Assembly: GCA_963930775.1 (NCBI GenBank)
Contig: OZ005695.1
Coordinates: 310,001-374,000 of the forward strand
Reading direction: 5' to 3'
Source: Cliona cf. orientalis
Lineage: Eukaryota; Porifera; Demospongiae; Clionaida; Clionaidae
Length of the DNA stretch: 64,000 bases
Part shown: positions 17,434 to 27,170 of the stretch, piece by piece
Numbering within the stretch: position 1 is the first letter of the stretch
How the letters are laid out: each line of letters opens with the position of its first letter
Translations under genes and position numbers: made by a program
Notes under the pieces: generated by a model
Seen by the model: the letters and a program-made list of their open reading frames with translations, nothing else
Told to the model about the DNA's origin: nothing
Database searches by the model: none

Positions 17434-17791
17434 CATAGGCGTAGGAACCGGGGGGGGGGGGGGGGGGGGGGGGGGGCACCGGGGGCACGTGCCCCCCCAA
17501 CCAGCAAGGAAGGGGCCAGTGCCCAAACAGCCAGAGCAATGCCTGTACATGCTGTAATAGGCCTGACTATGCAATATTCAAGAACAAGTAGCTACAAAGT
17601 CTGTTCTGATCGACTTACTGTTCGTTTCTTCATAATTTGCTACAACCAAGAAACTCCGACCTGACACTGTGATTCATGCGAAAAGGGCGTGGTTTACACC
17701 CAAAGTGGGCGTGGTCGCAAAATTTTTGCGCGCGCTTCGCGCGCAAATATTACAATGCCCCCCCAACCATCACCATCTTCCTACGCCTATG
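17434..17791. mobile_element. MITE-like element with CATAGGCGTAGGAA ends and a 27-G run
   Basis: A 358-bp insertion into exonic sequence of the FANCM copy. Its ends are CATAGGCGTAGGAA and TTCCTACGCCTATG, a 14-bp perfect inverted repeat. The 5 bases CATCA flank it on both sides and occur once at the matching place in the real gene, so the boundaries are well supported. Inside are a run of 27 G (17450-17476), a gggcgtgg/tgcgcgcgc-type segment and no coding sequence. A related 'ttttcacgca...gcgcgc...ccccccac...tacgcc' segment sits at 18256-18386. Confidence 0.75.
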
Positions 17792-18255
17792 CATCAGTGA
17801 TCAGTTCAGAGTCACGGACACTTGCATAGCTACTAGTTCTATCATTGCTGTAGTCGACCTCTGGCTGCATGTCATCATCATCCATTACAAGGCCCTGTGA
17901 CTGAGAAAACTCAGCCAAATCTTCCTCTCCGTAATGAAAATTCTTCTCCTCTGCCTCACCGTAGCTATCGGTACCTTCCTCGTCTTCTGACTCACTCCTC
18001 TTTCTTCTGTGTCTCTTGCGATTCTTTCTTGCACCACCATTACCATCATCATCATCGACGCTGAAGCCAGCCTTCTTGATGTAGTGGTTGAGAATCTGGT
18101 GTCTCTGACTGAACACCATTCTGTACTGGTTCCCTCCTCCTCCCACCTTTCCTCTCTTCCTTCCACCAAACAGATGATCCTCAGGACTCATCAGCGACCG
18201 GAAGTACATATTCCCTGCCCCCAAGCTACAACCAGCGGATGTTGTTGATGCATGT

Positions 18256-18386
18256 ATTCTAGATAGCTAAATTGCTGGAAATAGCTGATTTTACAGGTTC
18301 TGGACACAATAGGATCAAAAATTTTCACGCACTTTGCGCGCAGTTGTCATAAAGTCCCCCCACTTTAAAAATTGTGTCTACGCCCT
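18256..18386. mobile_element. Second insertion in the FANCM copy, related to the element at 17434-17791
   Basis: About 130 bp that replace or interrupt the FANCM-derived sequence between 'gtattctag' and 'ggatggtgata'. It contains aaaattttcacgca, gcgcgcagt, gtcccccc and ends gtctacgccc, matching in order the right half of the neighbouring element. The ends are not clean enough to define a target duplication. Confidence 0.45.
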
Positions 18387-18440
18387 TGGATGGTGATATT
18401 TGTGTGAGCATGCAGTTATCATTGATGAAGCTATCCATTC

Positions 18441-19135
18441 CAGAACATTCGGATCCCTCTCTGTTCAGTTGGCCCACTGCGTACAGTTGAGCCCACAGAC
18501 AAAGTCAGGCCAACTCCACTAAGTTGTACTACACTAATTTACTGCATACTCTGATTCATAAAATCCCAGTAGAGTGACTCCAGGAGTATTTCCCTGAGCT
18601 GATGTAATAACTCCAAGATAAAATTTGATGGCAGGATAATTTTTTTCAATAATATTTGTCACATCACAGCAGGTAACCTGGTCTCCACTGTTGTCACAAT
18701 GTGGACTATCCACTGAGCCACGACTTTGAATATTGTACGTACTATTGATCATAAAATTGTTTCCTGTATCTTCTAAGATTAGAACTATAGAGCTGAAAGT
18801 AACTTGACCACTCCCAGCAGTAGTGCTGTATCTATAGCAGTACTCTATGGCAGTCACTGGGCCATAGCAACTGGCATCCAGATTTGAAACACAATGGATA
18901 TGCAATACAGTATTAGGAGTTGTAGAAGTGAAGCTAGGATCTCTAATGCGCACACTTGGTATGTATACCATTGACCATTCTCATCAGGAGCTGTACATGC
19001 CCACTGATCATGACTGCTGCTGACAAATAACAGTTACTGAAAATTAAACGTATATAGTACATAATAATTATTGTGGCCGAGATTCAAAGTTAATTAGAAT
19101 AATACAGAGCACAGACAGCTGATAGAGAGACTCAT
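18441..19135 (-). pseudogene. Broken receptor ectodomain at the duplication junction
   Basis: A remnant of an array ectodomain: AIEYCYRYS, LILEDTGNNF, VTCCDVTNI and SAQGNTPGVTLLGF are readable at 18971-18534. The signal exon (about 19135-19075) keeps SLYQLSVLCIILINF but its ATG is out of frame by one base. The start of the ectodomain is shifted by an extra base near 18965. The conserved end of the exon (the LWFVIG region) is missing, because the sequence switches to FANCM-derived DNA near 18440. It cannot encode a working receptor. Confidence 0.75.
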
Positions 19136-19249
19136 CTTTCACTGTCGCTATAGATCTATTATTAAACGTAGTGAGTACACTTATGAATACAATAATATGG
19201 TAAATGAATGGGCGTGGCACAGAGTATGAGTACTCAAATATAATCATAT

Positions 19250-19745
19250 TCATCGACTACACTCCCTATTGAATGCCACCTTATCCACTGCAGCAGGCAC
19301 CAGGCCTGAATATAACTTATAAGCTACATTGTCTTTAGTCAAGATTTGATGAGTGGAAGAGATGTAAGCAACATTCGTCACCATGTCTTCATCATCTCGC
19401 TCCTCTTGTTCTTTTAGCTGTAGCTCGATCCATAGGTATTTCGCACGCTCCCAGTCAGCTAACACATTTGTGGTACCTCAATCTCGCTCAAACTTGCTCC
19501 ATAATTACACTACTTTAAGTTATCATGGGTACATGCTTTGTACTAGTGTCTTTTGCACTACTCATTGTATCTATGCATTTATGCATAATATAAAAAGGAT
19601 GAATGCTATAAAAGCAGATACAGGCAGAGATCCACTGTGGCCAACTCTGGCTCCTACCACTGCAGCTATTAGAGCCATGCTGATTCCGGATACTATTATT
19701 GCCATACTATTAGTAGTTGCATCTGCATGAGTCCCGCTCAGTTCT
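19250..19745 (-). pseudogene. Remnant of a kinase-less receptor membrane segment and tail
   Basis: A hydrophobic stretch readable at about 19735-19620 (SMAIIVSGISMALIAAVVGA) is followed, after a break, by a tail piece at 19465-19250 with QILTKDNVAYKLYS, which resembles the TEDNVAY repeats of the intact gene at 21586-24971. No ectodomain is attached. I read it as the decayed 3' part of an older copy of that gene. The alternative is a chance frame, but the DNVAY motif and the order helix-then-tail argue against that. Confidence 0.5.
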
Positions 19746-20204
19746 GCTGTTAGTATAGCTATAATAGCAAGTCATTGTTGATGTTGATATACTATAATTA
19801 TTAGGAATCTGGAATATTCAAACGATGATGTTTCCTCATGCTAATGCAGGAAACCGGGAGGTATGAAATCTGGACAAATACTTAACTTTTACAGTGATAT
19901 AATAATGGTATTATCATAGAGTCGGTATCATAGAGTCGGTAGACTCTATAAGTAGGGATGGCCCGGACACTCCATATACATAATACATTACAAATACCCA
20001 AATATATCAAAAGAGGTAACTTTATGAAATTTCTAAGTGTCAAAATCAGAATCTCCAGCAAATTATCTATCTATTGAGACCAAGATCATTCATCAAAACA
20101 ATTGTAGCTATATGCCAGAACCAGACGTTCACAAAATAGGCCATTTGTCAATCTTTCTTTCTTTCTTTCTTTTTCATTATCAGGGCTAACTCAATACTGC
20201 CTTA
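19746..20204. other. Intergenic, no gene seen
   Basis: About 460 bp of AT-rich sequence. It holds a small direct repeat/hairpin around 19920-19955 (tagagtcggta... agactcta) and a short (TTTC)n microsatellite near 20154-20175. No coding signal is visible. Confidence 0.5.
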
Positions 20205-20830
20205 ATCGCTCACCTTAGTTTGAGTATAAATCCACTCCATTTTGTAGCGCGCAGGTCCATGATACGCTAGTTTTGCGTTATCTCTACAGCTACGTAATGG
20301 TGGGTGTGTACGGCGCTTAACGAAATGGGTGTGCCTGATGTACGCCATTTTGTCACAATAATGCGCATGCTCATAATGTGTTGCCATGGTGAAGTCATGT
20401 GACTGTAGTCAGCGGCGCGCGCCACCGAGCTGGGTGGGGTCTGGGGACGAGACTAAGCTAGCTATAGCGCTAGCTAGCTAGCCGGCCAGCTAGCGCCGCG
20501 CCTCGATCAAAGGTATAGCTTAGCCTAGCTATAGCTAAGCGCCAGGCTCTTCCACGCGAGCTAGGCCAGTGCGAGCGCGAGCGCGATAAAGCGAACCTAG
20601 CTAGCTAGAGGCTAGCGTGTGCAGCGCTAGTACCGTGCGCTGGGATAGGCAGATCTCGTACTCTCGGCCTCAACGTACGGGCGCGGCACGGCCCTCGACA
20701 GTCGGCATAACAGCCACCTTAGTAGTGATAAAGATAGTCGATAATAGCTATACCATAACTAGTACTAGAGTCTCATCGCTACTTTGGCCGCCTGGAACAG
20801 CTTTATAGGCTAGGCGAGTTGACGAGAGGC
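20205..20830. other. GC- and CpG-rich island without coding signal
   Basis: About 600 bp that stand out from the AT-rich surroundings by many CpG and GCGC sites (for example gcggcgcgcgcc near 20413 and gagcgcgagcgcg near 20573) and by dense CTAG/GCTAGC palindromes between 20455 and 20620. The open frames that cross it have no familiar content. It could be a promoter-like island, an inserted element or part of a non-coding RNA gene; the sequence alone does not decide. Confidence 0.45.
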
Positions 20831-20915
20831 GTGGCTACGCGAACTTCGGCACCTCCCATCTATACTTACTGTATATGTATATAGTTGCACTCATGCAATA
20901 AAAAAAGGAACAGAA

Positions 20916-21285
20916 ACAAGTATAAAAACAATTGAAATAAAATTGAAGGATGAAGTAGGGATGGCAATGCCAAAAAGTACACAAACAAGATAAGAGATAA
21001 TCACAACCACTATACATCCCTACGCTTGCTTTTTTGAGTGGCATGGGGATCATAAATGACTGACAGGGTAAATTTCTCCCACATATCAATGAGTCATGTA
21101 AGTCAAGAACACTCCAAGTAGCTATAGCATGCCTCGGATAAGTCGATATCAATTATAGGTCCGTAAAAAAAGCAAGCGTAGGGATGTATAGTGGTTGTGA
21201 TTATCTCTTATCTTGTTTGTGTACTTTTTGGCATTGCCATCCCTACTTCATCCTTCAATTTTATTTCAATTGTTTTTATACTTGT
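20916..21285. repeat. Perfect 120-bp inverted repeat with a 130-bp spacer
   Basis: Left arm 20916-21035 and right arm 21166-21285 are exact reverse complements by eye, base for base. The arms contain tagggatggcaatgcc and catccctacgctt. The spacer has no coding frame. A transcript across it would fold into a 120-bp perfect duplex. No flanking target duplication is evident. The next 300 bp (21286-21585) show nothing recognisable. Confidence 0.85.
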
Positions 21286-21585
21286 CTATGATATTTGGGC
21301 CTTCTCTACTTATAATCATATGATTGTATCGAGTCTACCTACGTCAACTCTATCATTATAAATAATGTTTGTCAGAGTGAATTATACGGTCAACAACATT
21401 CACTGTATTCCTTGTATGCTGTTATAATCAAGCTCCCAGTTTAGCTAATGACAGCATCTTTTGTAACGGGCCAAATAAAAAACATTTTTAGCTAGCTATA
21501 TCACTTCTGAATCAAAGTGGATGATGTTCTCATAATGAATGAATGCTTAAGTTCATGTTGATTAACTAGCTACTATTATGAGTAG

Positions 21586-24500
21586 CTAAGACATGAAATT
21601 AAATATGCTCGTATTCTGATAATTGCTCTCTATCTGACAATAATAATTGTCTTCTGTAGAGATTTGGGGTGTGGCTTGACCATACGCCACATTATCTTCC
21701 GTAGGGATTTGGGGTGTGGCTTGACCATACGCCACATTATCTTCCGTAGAGATTTGGGGTGTGGCTTGACCATACGCCACATTATCTTCCGTAGGGATTT
21801 GGGGTGTGGCTTGACCATACACCACATTATCTTCTGTTTGGATTTGTTGAGCAGTGAGCATGTAAGCATCGCTGCTCTTCATCTCTATGGCTTCATCATC
21901 TTGACATTGCTGCTGTTGCCCAGTCTCTCTCTGCTCATGTTCCTTTGGCTTTTGATGATCCAGATCGCACTGAGCTTCATTTTTATCAGCTTTCTTAAAC
22001 TTATTCTTCTTTATTGTCCACACCAGAGCGAGAAAAAGGAGGAGGAGAGCCATTAACAAAAGAAGACTTATTGATCCAGCAACTCCCCCTAGCAATGCTC
22101 CAGAGACAGTGGCAGCATTAGTATCAATAGACACGGGTGACGAAGAAGTCAATATTATAGCAGTAGGTACTGGTGAAGTAGCTGCATTAGTAGCAATTGA
22201 AAGGGGTGAATTCGAAGTAACAGCATTAGATGTGGGTGAATCAGTGTCTGGGATAGCAGAGAATTCATAATAATAATTTATATTATCTGTGTACAATAAG
22301 CCGTGTGTGTATATATAATAATATTATGTGTGTGTGCATATGTGACGTAGTATGGAAAATTCACCTATAGTTATGATAGATGTGGAGTGAGTAGCAGCCA
22401 TAGAAGACACTGGTGAAGTACTGGTAATTGTAGTGTGAGGAGATGCTTCAGTCGGTGATACACCTGATCCCATGACATAATTATTATAATATTTGATTAC
22501 AAAACAATGTTCAAAGTGTACGTGTGTGCATGTGGTGTAAACAATTATACTAAAAGGCTAGAACTGTTATGTGTGGGTTATTGGCAAAAACTATAATACA
22601 ATTATTGCCAACTTGAGAGCCTTTTCTACCCAAGGAAGAAGTGACAGTTGCATGAAGCTCAATGTGTGCATGCTATTGTTTATGCGGCATAGCTTCATAA
22701 TAATTATTTATATCTCCCTATAGTTATCCACCACATCTAAACTTCAACCAGTGTGAATATTTACTAACTGCTGAAACTAAAAGCATTGCCAATCACATTC
22801 AGCGTAAATAATAATTTTGTTGCTCAGTATGCTCCAAGGACCTAGAGAAAACTTACTGGGAAATTACTATAATTCAAAAACACATGATTAGGTACACAGA
22901 TTTAGGAACTCAGATGTTCCAAAATACAGTCAAAACAACCATCACATTAATTTTGCATCATGTATGTATGCATGGTTGCATGCATCACCTCTGCATGATA
23001 AAATAACTAAATCTAATGTGGGTTATCTCAGTTACACTGGTACATTAACTCCCACCATCATAGTTCTCATAATCCAGTTAATTACAGCTATGTAGACTAT
23101 CAGTATGTCTAACTATGTCAAAACTTATACTACCAAGAGTATATAAAAGGAGGGAGAGAGAGTATCCTACTTCCTATTGCTGTGTGCAAACACCCTTTGC
23201 CAAGTACAGAGGTCAAGTTACACTATCTTACACACAAACTCACCACAAACGTCTGGCATATAACCGCGCGCTTGTACTTGCACACATGATAGTGGTCTAG
23301 TGAGCAATGAAATACTGTGGGTGGTCATGCACCTGTACTGGTTTGTGGTAACCTTTATGTAGTGCTGACCATATTGACCTCTGTACTTGGCAAAGGGTGT
23401 TTGCATACAGCAATAGGAAGTAGCACACTCTCTCTCCCTCCTCTTATATACTCTTGATACTACTAACATGATATATGATATTATTTTAGTATGTACTCTG
23501 CCAAATATGATAGCCTTAATGTAACTATGCAGGTAGAGTTACTACATGAATTCGCTATAGAGCTAGTCTAAAAGAGTAGGATAGACAATAATATCATGCT
23601 CAGTAGTATTGGAGTACTGATGCTTACCAATAATGAAGCACTATAGTGCAAAACCCTCGGCGCAATAGCAATAGCTAGTCTGCATGTTGCAAATTTGCAA
23701 GCTGTCATGTATACAAGCCAAGCAACAGCAACAGTGGTACTTTACTATGTAGCCACAAGAATGCACTATATAGCTATACGGATTGCACGGTATTACGTAA
23801 TAGTACCACGTGCATGCCAGATCAGCAGATCTAGTACAAAGTAAAGCCAAGAAGCATAGTTGATAGCCTACTGAGATCGGTGAAGAGTCAGTCAAGTTTT
23901 AAGAACTATCGCTAGAACTACACACTACTAATCTTGAAATGAAGCCATCGCTGTCTCTTTCATCGATCGAGAGCTCGTCAAGAAGCGAAGAAGGCCATGG
24001 TGGTCAGCAAATGTCGCCAGAACTTTTGAACGAAGCGTTTTCAACGAAATCCACACAAATCAGACCTTGAAAATGCCGTAGAAAGCCTAATGGCGCCTTG
24101 TTTGCATCGTATTAACCAGGTATGTAGCAGCTGGCGTGATAACAGACAGACAGACACACACACACACACACACACACAGACACACACACACACAGAACGA
24201 CTACCGTACCCCTCGCGCATGCGCCGAGGGTTAATAAACCACAGCATGCGGATACCTCTCTGCACAGTTGGCCTGTTGCTTATAGTTGAGCCCACAGACA
24301 AAGTTACCTCAGCCCTGAAAACTATTACTACATCCACCCTATACTGTGGCAGTGAATCAGCAAACCCCAGTAGTGTGGCTCCATGTGTATTTCCCTGAAC
24401 TGATTCAGTTACTCCAAACGCAAAATTTGATGTAGGTAGATCAAATCCTTCAATATTATTCCTATCACAACATGTGATGACTTGGCCACTGGCTGTGCAG

Positions 24501-24971
24501 TTTGCACTACTTGCCGGGAGATGGCTTGAAATAAAGTAGATACCGTTAATCACAAAATTGCTTCCAGTATCTTCTAAGACCAAAACAGTCCAGTTGAATG
24601 TTGGTTGCCCACTTCCAGCATTGGTACTATATCTGTAGCAGTACTCTATAGCAGTCACTGGGCCATAGCAACTGGCTTCCAGAGTTGGGACATGATAGAT
24701 ATATAATGAGTTACCATCAGTTGTACTGGTTAGGGCATCACGATTCCTCTCACTTGGAATGTACCTCTGTCCGTTATGATCTGGAGCAGTGCAGTCCCAC
24801 TGATACTGACAAACGCAGTGCAGTCCCACTGATACTGACAAACGACTGCATTAATTGAAACGAACTGGATGTGTAACGTACATTCTTCGTGAGAAAAATC
24901 AACTTACCTAGGTCAACTAGAAAGATACACAGCACAGATAGCTGATAGAGAGATTTAGAGATAGAATTCAT
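21586..24971 (-). CDS. Kinase-less receptor with NxxY-repeat tail (array paralogue A), interrupted by an insertion
   Basis: A type I membrane protein related to the array kinases but with no kinase domain. Signal peptide MNSISKSLYQLSVLCIFLVDLG starts at 24971. The ectodomain exon (about 24805-24240) carries AIEYCYRYS, NWTVLVLEDTG, TCCDRNNI and [19 protein letters not shown], but a ~600-bp element sits in its last few codons; the FVIG-type donor is found beyond it near 23628. A 29-bp tandem duplication lies at the exon start (about 24784-24841). Ser/Thr stalk exon at about 22470-22364; last exon 22250-21586 with more stalk, a leucine-rich membrane helix, and a cytoplasmic tail in which TEDN recurs five times, mostly as TEDNVAYGQ. 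The NxxY form suggests binding of PTB-domain adaptors (inference). Unless the insertion is spliced out, the ectodomain is no longer joined in frame to the membrane part. Confidence 0.7.
21651..21830 (-). repeat. 45-bp tandem coding repeat, four copies
   Basis: Four consecutive 45-bp units, differing by only a few bases, in the tail exon of the kinase-less receptor. Each encodes 15 residues of the form TEDNVAYGQATPQIS or ...QIP. A partial further unit (QIQTEDNVVYGQ) precedes them. The near identity points to recent unit duplication or homogenisation, with the tyrosine motif kept in nearly every copy. Confidence 0.9.
23128..23463. repeat. Imperfect ~90-bp inverted repeat
   Basis: Left arm 23128-23216 and right arm 23374-23463 are reverse complements with a few mismatches, separated by ~157 bp. 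Each arm includes gagtatata, a GAGGG/CCCTC stretch and gccaagtacagaggtcaa or its complement. It lies in the long intron of the kinase-less receptor at 21586-24971. It could be a fold-back element. Confidence 0.7.
23637..24237. mobile_element. ~600-bp insertion with AACCCTCGGCGC ends in a receptor exon
   Basis: By comparison with the paralogues, the exon end TTTGTTATTGGTAAGC is split: TTTATT(A) ends near 24238 and ATTATTGGTAAGC resumes near 23636. The inserted piece starts AACCCTCGGCGC on the minus strand and ends close to the inverse GCGCCGAGGGTT, followed by ~17 more bases. ATTA may be the target duplication. It contains a (TG)n run near 24154-24195 and no transposase frame. I take it for a non-autonomous DNA element; the exact family is unknown to me. 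Confidence 0.6.
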
Positions 24972-25234
24972 CTTCACCAGATTAGTATCGCACACTATTA
25001 AATAGCATGGCACATGCATGCACAGCGTGTTTGCGGTATACTGGTAAACTGCATGGGGGTGTGGCAAATAGCTGTATGCAACTAACGTCCCGAAACTGCC
25101 CTTTACCACTTAATTATCTAGAATTTCATGTGAGAAGCAGAAAATAGAGCAGCTAAACAGGCACACTATACACCCAAGTGTATAATAAAAACTTGAATAT
25201 TATTACACTGACATGTAGAGTTACTGTATTAACT

Positions 25235-27170
25235 TTAATATATTGCATAATCATATTCATGTTTATCGCTGAGGGAGTTATTGTAAGCTACATTTTTCAT
25301 TGTTGGTATTAGGCTATCTAATTTATCATAAGCACAGTTATTGTTCACTTTCACTGACTGGTTGCCTTCCGCCTCTATGGGTACTGTCCTCCCCGGTCGT
25401 GGGTTGTCTTCTTCACTCTGCATCTGATGATGGTGATGGCTGTACGATTCTGAATCAGTTTCATTCACACATCTCTGACGCTTTCTTATCACCCACAGCA
25501 GAGCCAACACTGTCAGAAGGAAAAGTGCTAATATCACAAGCAGAGATCCTGATGTTCCCCCTGCTACCAGTGCAATATTAATTTCTGAATCAATTATTGT
25601 TGCTCCAATCATTGTGGTTTCATTTGCCACCCAAACAGTAGCACCATCTTCTTTCATTGTTTTCACATCGCCTGTGGGCACTAGCAAGGATATTGATGGT
25701 GGAATAGATTCAGCTTCATCAGACTCTGCAGTTATTAAATTTTATGCAATCATATCAATCAAGATAATAATTTTATATGTAGGCTTTGAGCTCCCCTTTA
25801 ATATATAAGCAGCATGCTAAATTATAAACATATGAAGAAGTTGGGGGACATTTTTTTGTTTGTCGTACAAGGTAGCACCCTCTCACACTGAATGTAGGTA
25901 TAGGAAAAATGTATTGGAAAGATCTATTTAGTTTAATATCTTCTTTCAAAACAACTTGAGGGCTTTTTGTACCCCAGAGCAGTCTTGGTGAGCTTGTCTA
26001 CTCAAGGTAGATACTAAATAAAGCAGGATATCTTCCCTGCCTTACCTGCCATTTTGCACAATGCACGGCGCCAGATTTGTATTACCAAGTATAGGGGAAT
26101 GAGGAGGCGTGGTCATTCTATGCCATTTATATTAGAATGCGTGCACATACAGCGATTTTGTACCCCAGAGCGCTGTTCTATTAGGAGTGTAGATCAAGTC
26201 TGAACAACTTTCAGACATAGCTGTAGAGTAGTCTACTTGCCAATTTGCCAAGAAGTTTTGGGCATAATACTCCATAGCTTTGTATAGACCACAGTGTCAG
26301 CTAGCTCAAGAGGCTTCATTAACACCTAGCGCCCTCAAAGTGTGCTGATATTTAACACCAGATAACGCTAGCTACTAAGATGTCCCAAATTGTATAGAAA
26401 CTTCCTGATATGCTCACCATTAACAAACCAGAGCATGCGGATACCTCTCTTTGTAGTTGGCCTATTCCCTATAATTGAGCCAACAGACAAAGTCACTTCA
26501 GCCCTGTTAATCAGTACTACATCCACCTGATATTTCAGCAGTGAATCAGAGAACCCCAGTAGCGTGGCCCCAGCAGTGTTTCCCTGAGATGACTCTGTCA
26601 CTCCAAAACTAAAATTCTGTGCTAGATTGAATCTATTGATGTTTGTTCTATCACAACACATGACCTGCTCTCCACTGACTTTACAGCTTGTATCGTTCAC
26701 CGAGCCATAACTTTGAATAACATAGATATGACTGATCTCAAAGTTGCTCCCAGTATCTTTTAAGATCAGAACCATCCAGTTGAATGTGGCTTGACCAGTC
26801 ACAGTGTTAGCATTGTATCTGTAGCAGTACTCTATGGCTGTCACTTGACTATAGCACTTGGTGCTGAGATTTGGAATGTGATAGATAAGTAATACTCCAC
26901 TTCCAGTTGAGACAGCTACTTCATCATGACTCCTCTCTCTTGGGATGTACTGCTCTCCATTCTCATTAGGAGCAGTGCAGGCCCACTGATACCGACAAAA
27001 AACAACTGAAGTGTGTGCAAGGAATGAATTCTGAAATCAGGTCTTAGTATGATAATTATATAATTATGCATAATATTATTACTATGCCTACACCTATCTG
27101 ATTAAAGCATACCTGAGTTTGCAAAGAAGAAACAGAACACTTGTATGAACACACAATGTAGAAATTTCAT
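25235..27170 (-). CDS. Kinase-less receptor (array paralogue B)
   Basis: A second receptor with the array ectodomain and no kinase. Signal peptide MKFLHCVFIQVFCFFFANSG starts at 27170. The ectodomain exon (about 27000-26410) has AIEYCYRYN, NWMVLILKDTG, VMCCDRTNI, FGVTESSQGNTAGATLLGF and RMLWFVNG. After an intron of ~680 bp the last exon (about 25726-25235) encodes a short stalk, a membrane helix (SLLVILALFLLTVLALLWVI), a basic stop-transfer RKRQRC, a His/Gln-rich stretch and a tail with CAYDKL, KNVAYNN and a terminal YDYAIY. The stop at 25235 is only 264 bp from the start of the next gene, so no kinase can follow. All exons look open. The NxxY and other tail tyrosines could be substrates of the neighbouring kinases; that is inference. 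Confidence 0.8.

Larger units (their letters stand above)
16140..18440 (-). pseudogene. Duplicated 3' fragment of FANCM inside the receptor array
   Basis: A partial copy of the last two exons of FANCM (real gene at 31326-32490). The piece at about 16345-16150 matches the last exon ([26 protein letters not shown]); the pieces at 17410-17190, 18256-17797 and 18440-18387 match the end of the long penultimate exon ([22 protein letters not shown]). It has no helicase part and no promoter of its own. Differences seen: the stop codon of the real gene reads CAA here, 15 bases (encoding APCFS in the real gene) are absent, and the coding part is split by a 358-bp insertion at 17434-17791 and a second one near 18256-18386. 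The match stops sharply near 18440, where a receptor ectodomain sequence begins. It is a dead by-product of segmental duplication; a read-through transcript from elsewhere cannot be excluded. Confidence 0.85.

Noticed and set aside
19383-19730. 115-residue plus-strand frame rich in Ser
   Set aside because: Antisense to the decayed receptor tail at 19250-19745; no recognisable domain.
23115-23469. Two short frames of opposite strand with similar peptides
   Set aside because: The similarity comes from the inverted repeat arms, not from two related genes.
24090-24398. Frame with a Thr-His-Thr-His run
   Set aside because: It is the (CA)n microsatellite and the antisense side of a receptor ectodomain exon.
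25960-26345. Possible element with 'cttgagggc' and 'gccctcaaag' ends in the intron of paralogue B
   Set aside because: The matching ends are too short and no target duplication was found; the repeated 'tttgtaccccagagc' words hint at a repeat but its limits are unclear.
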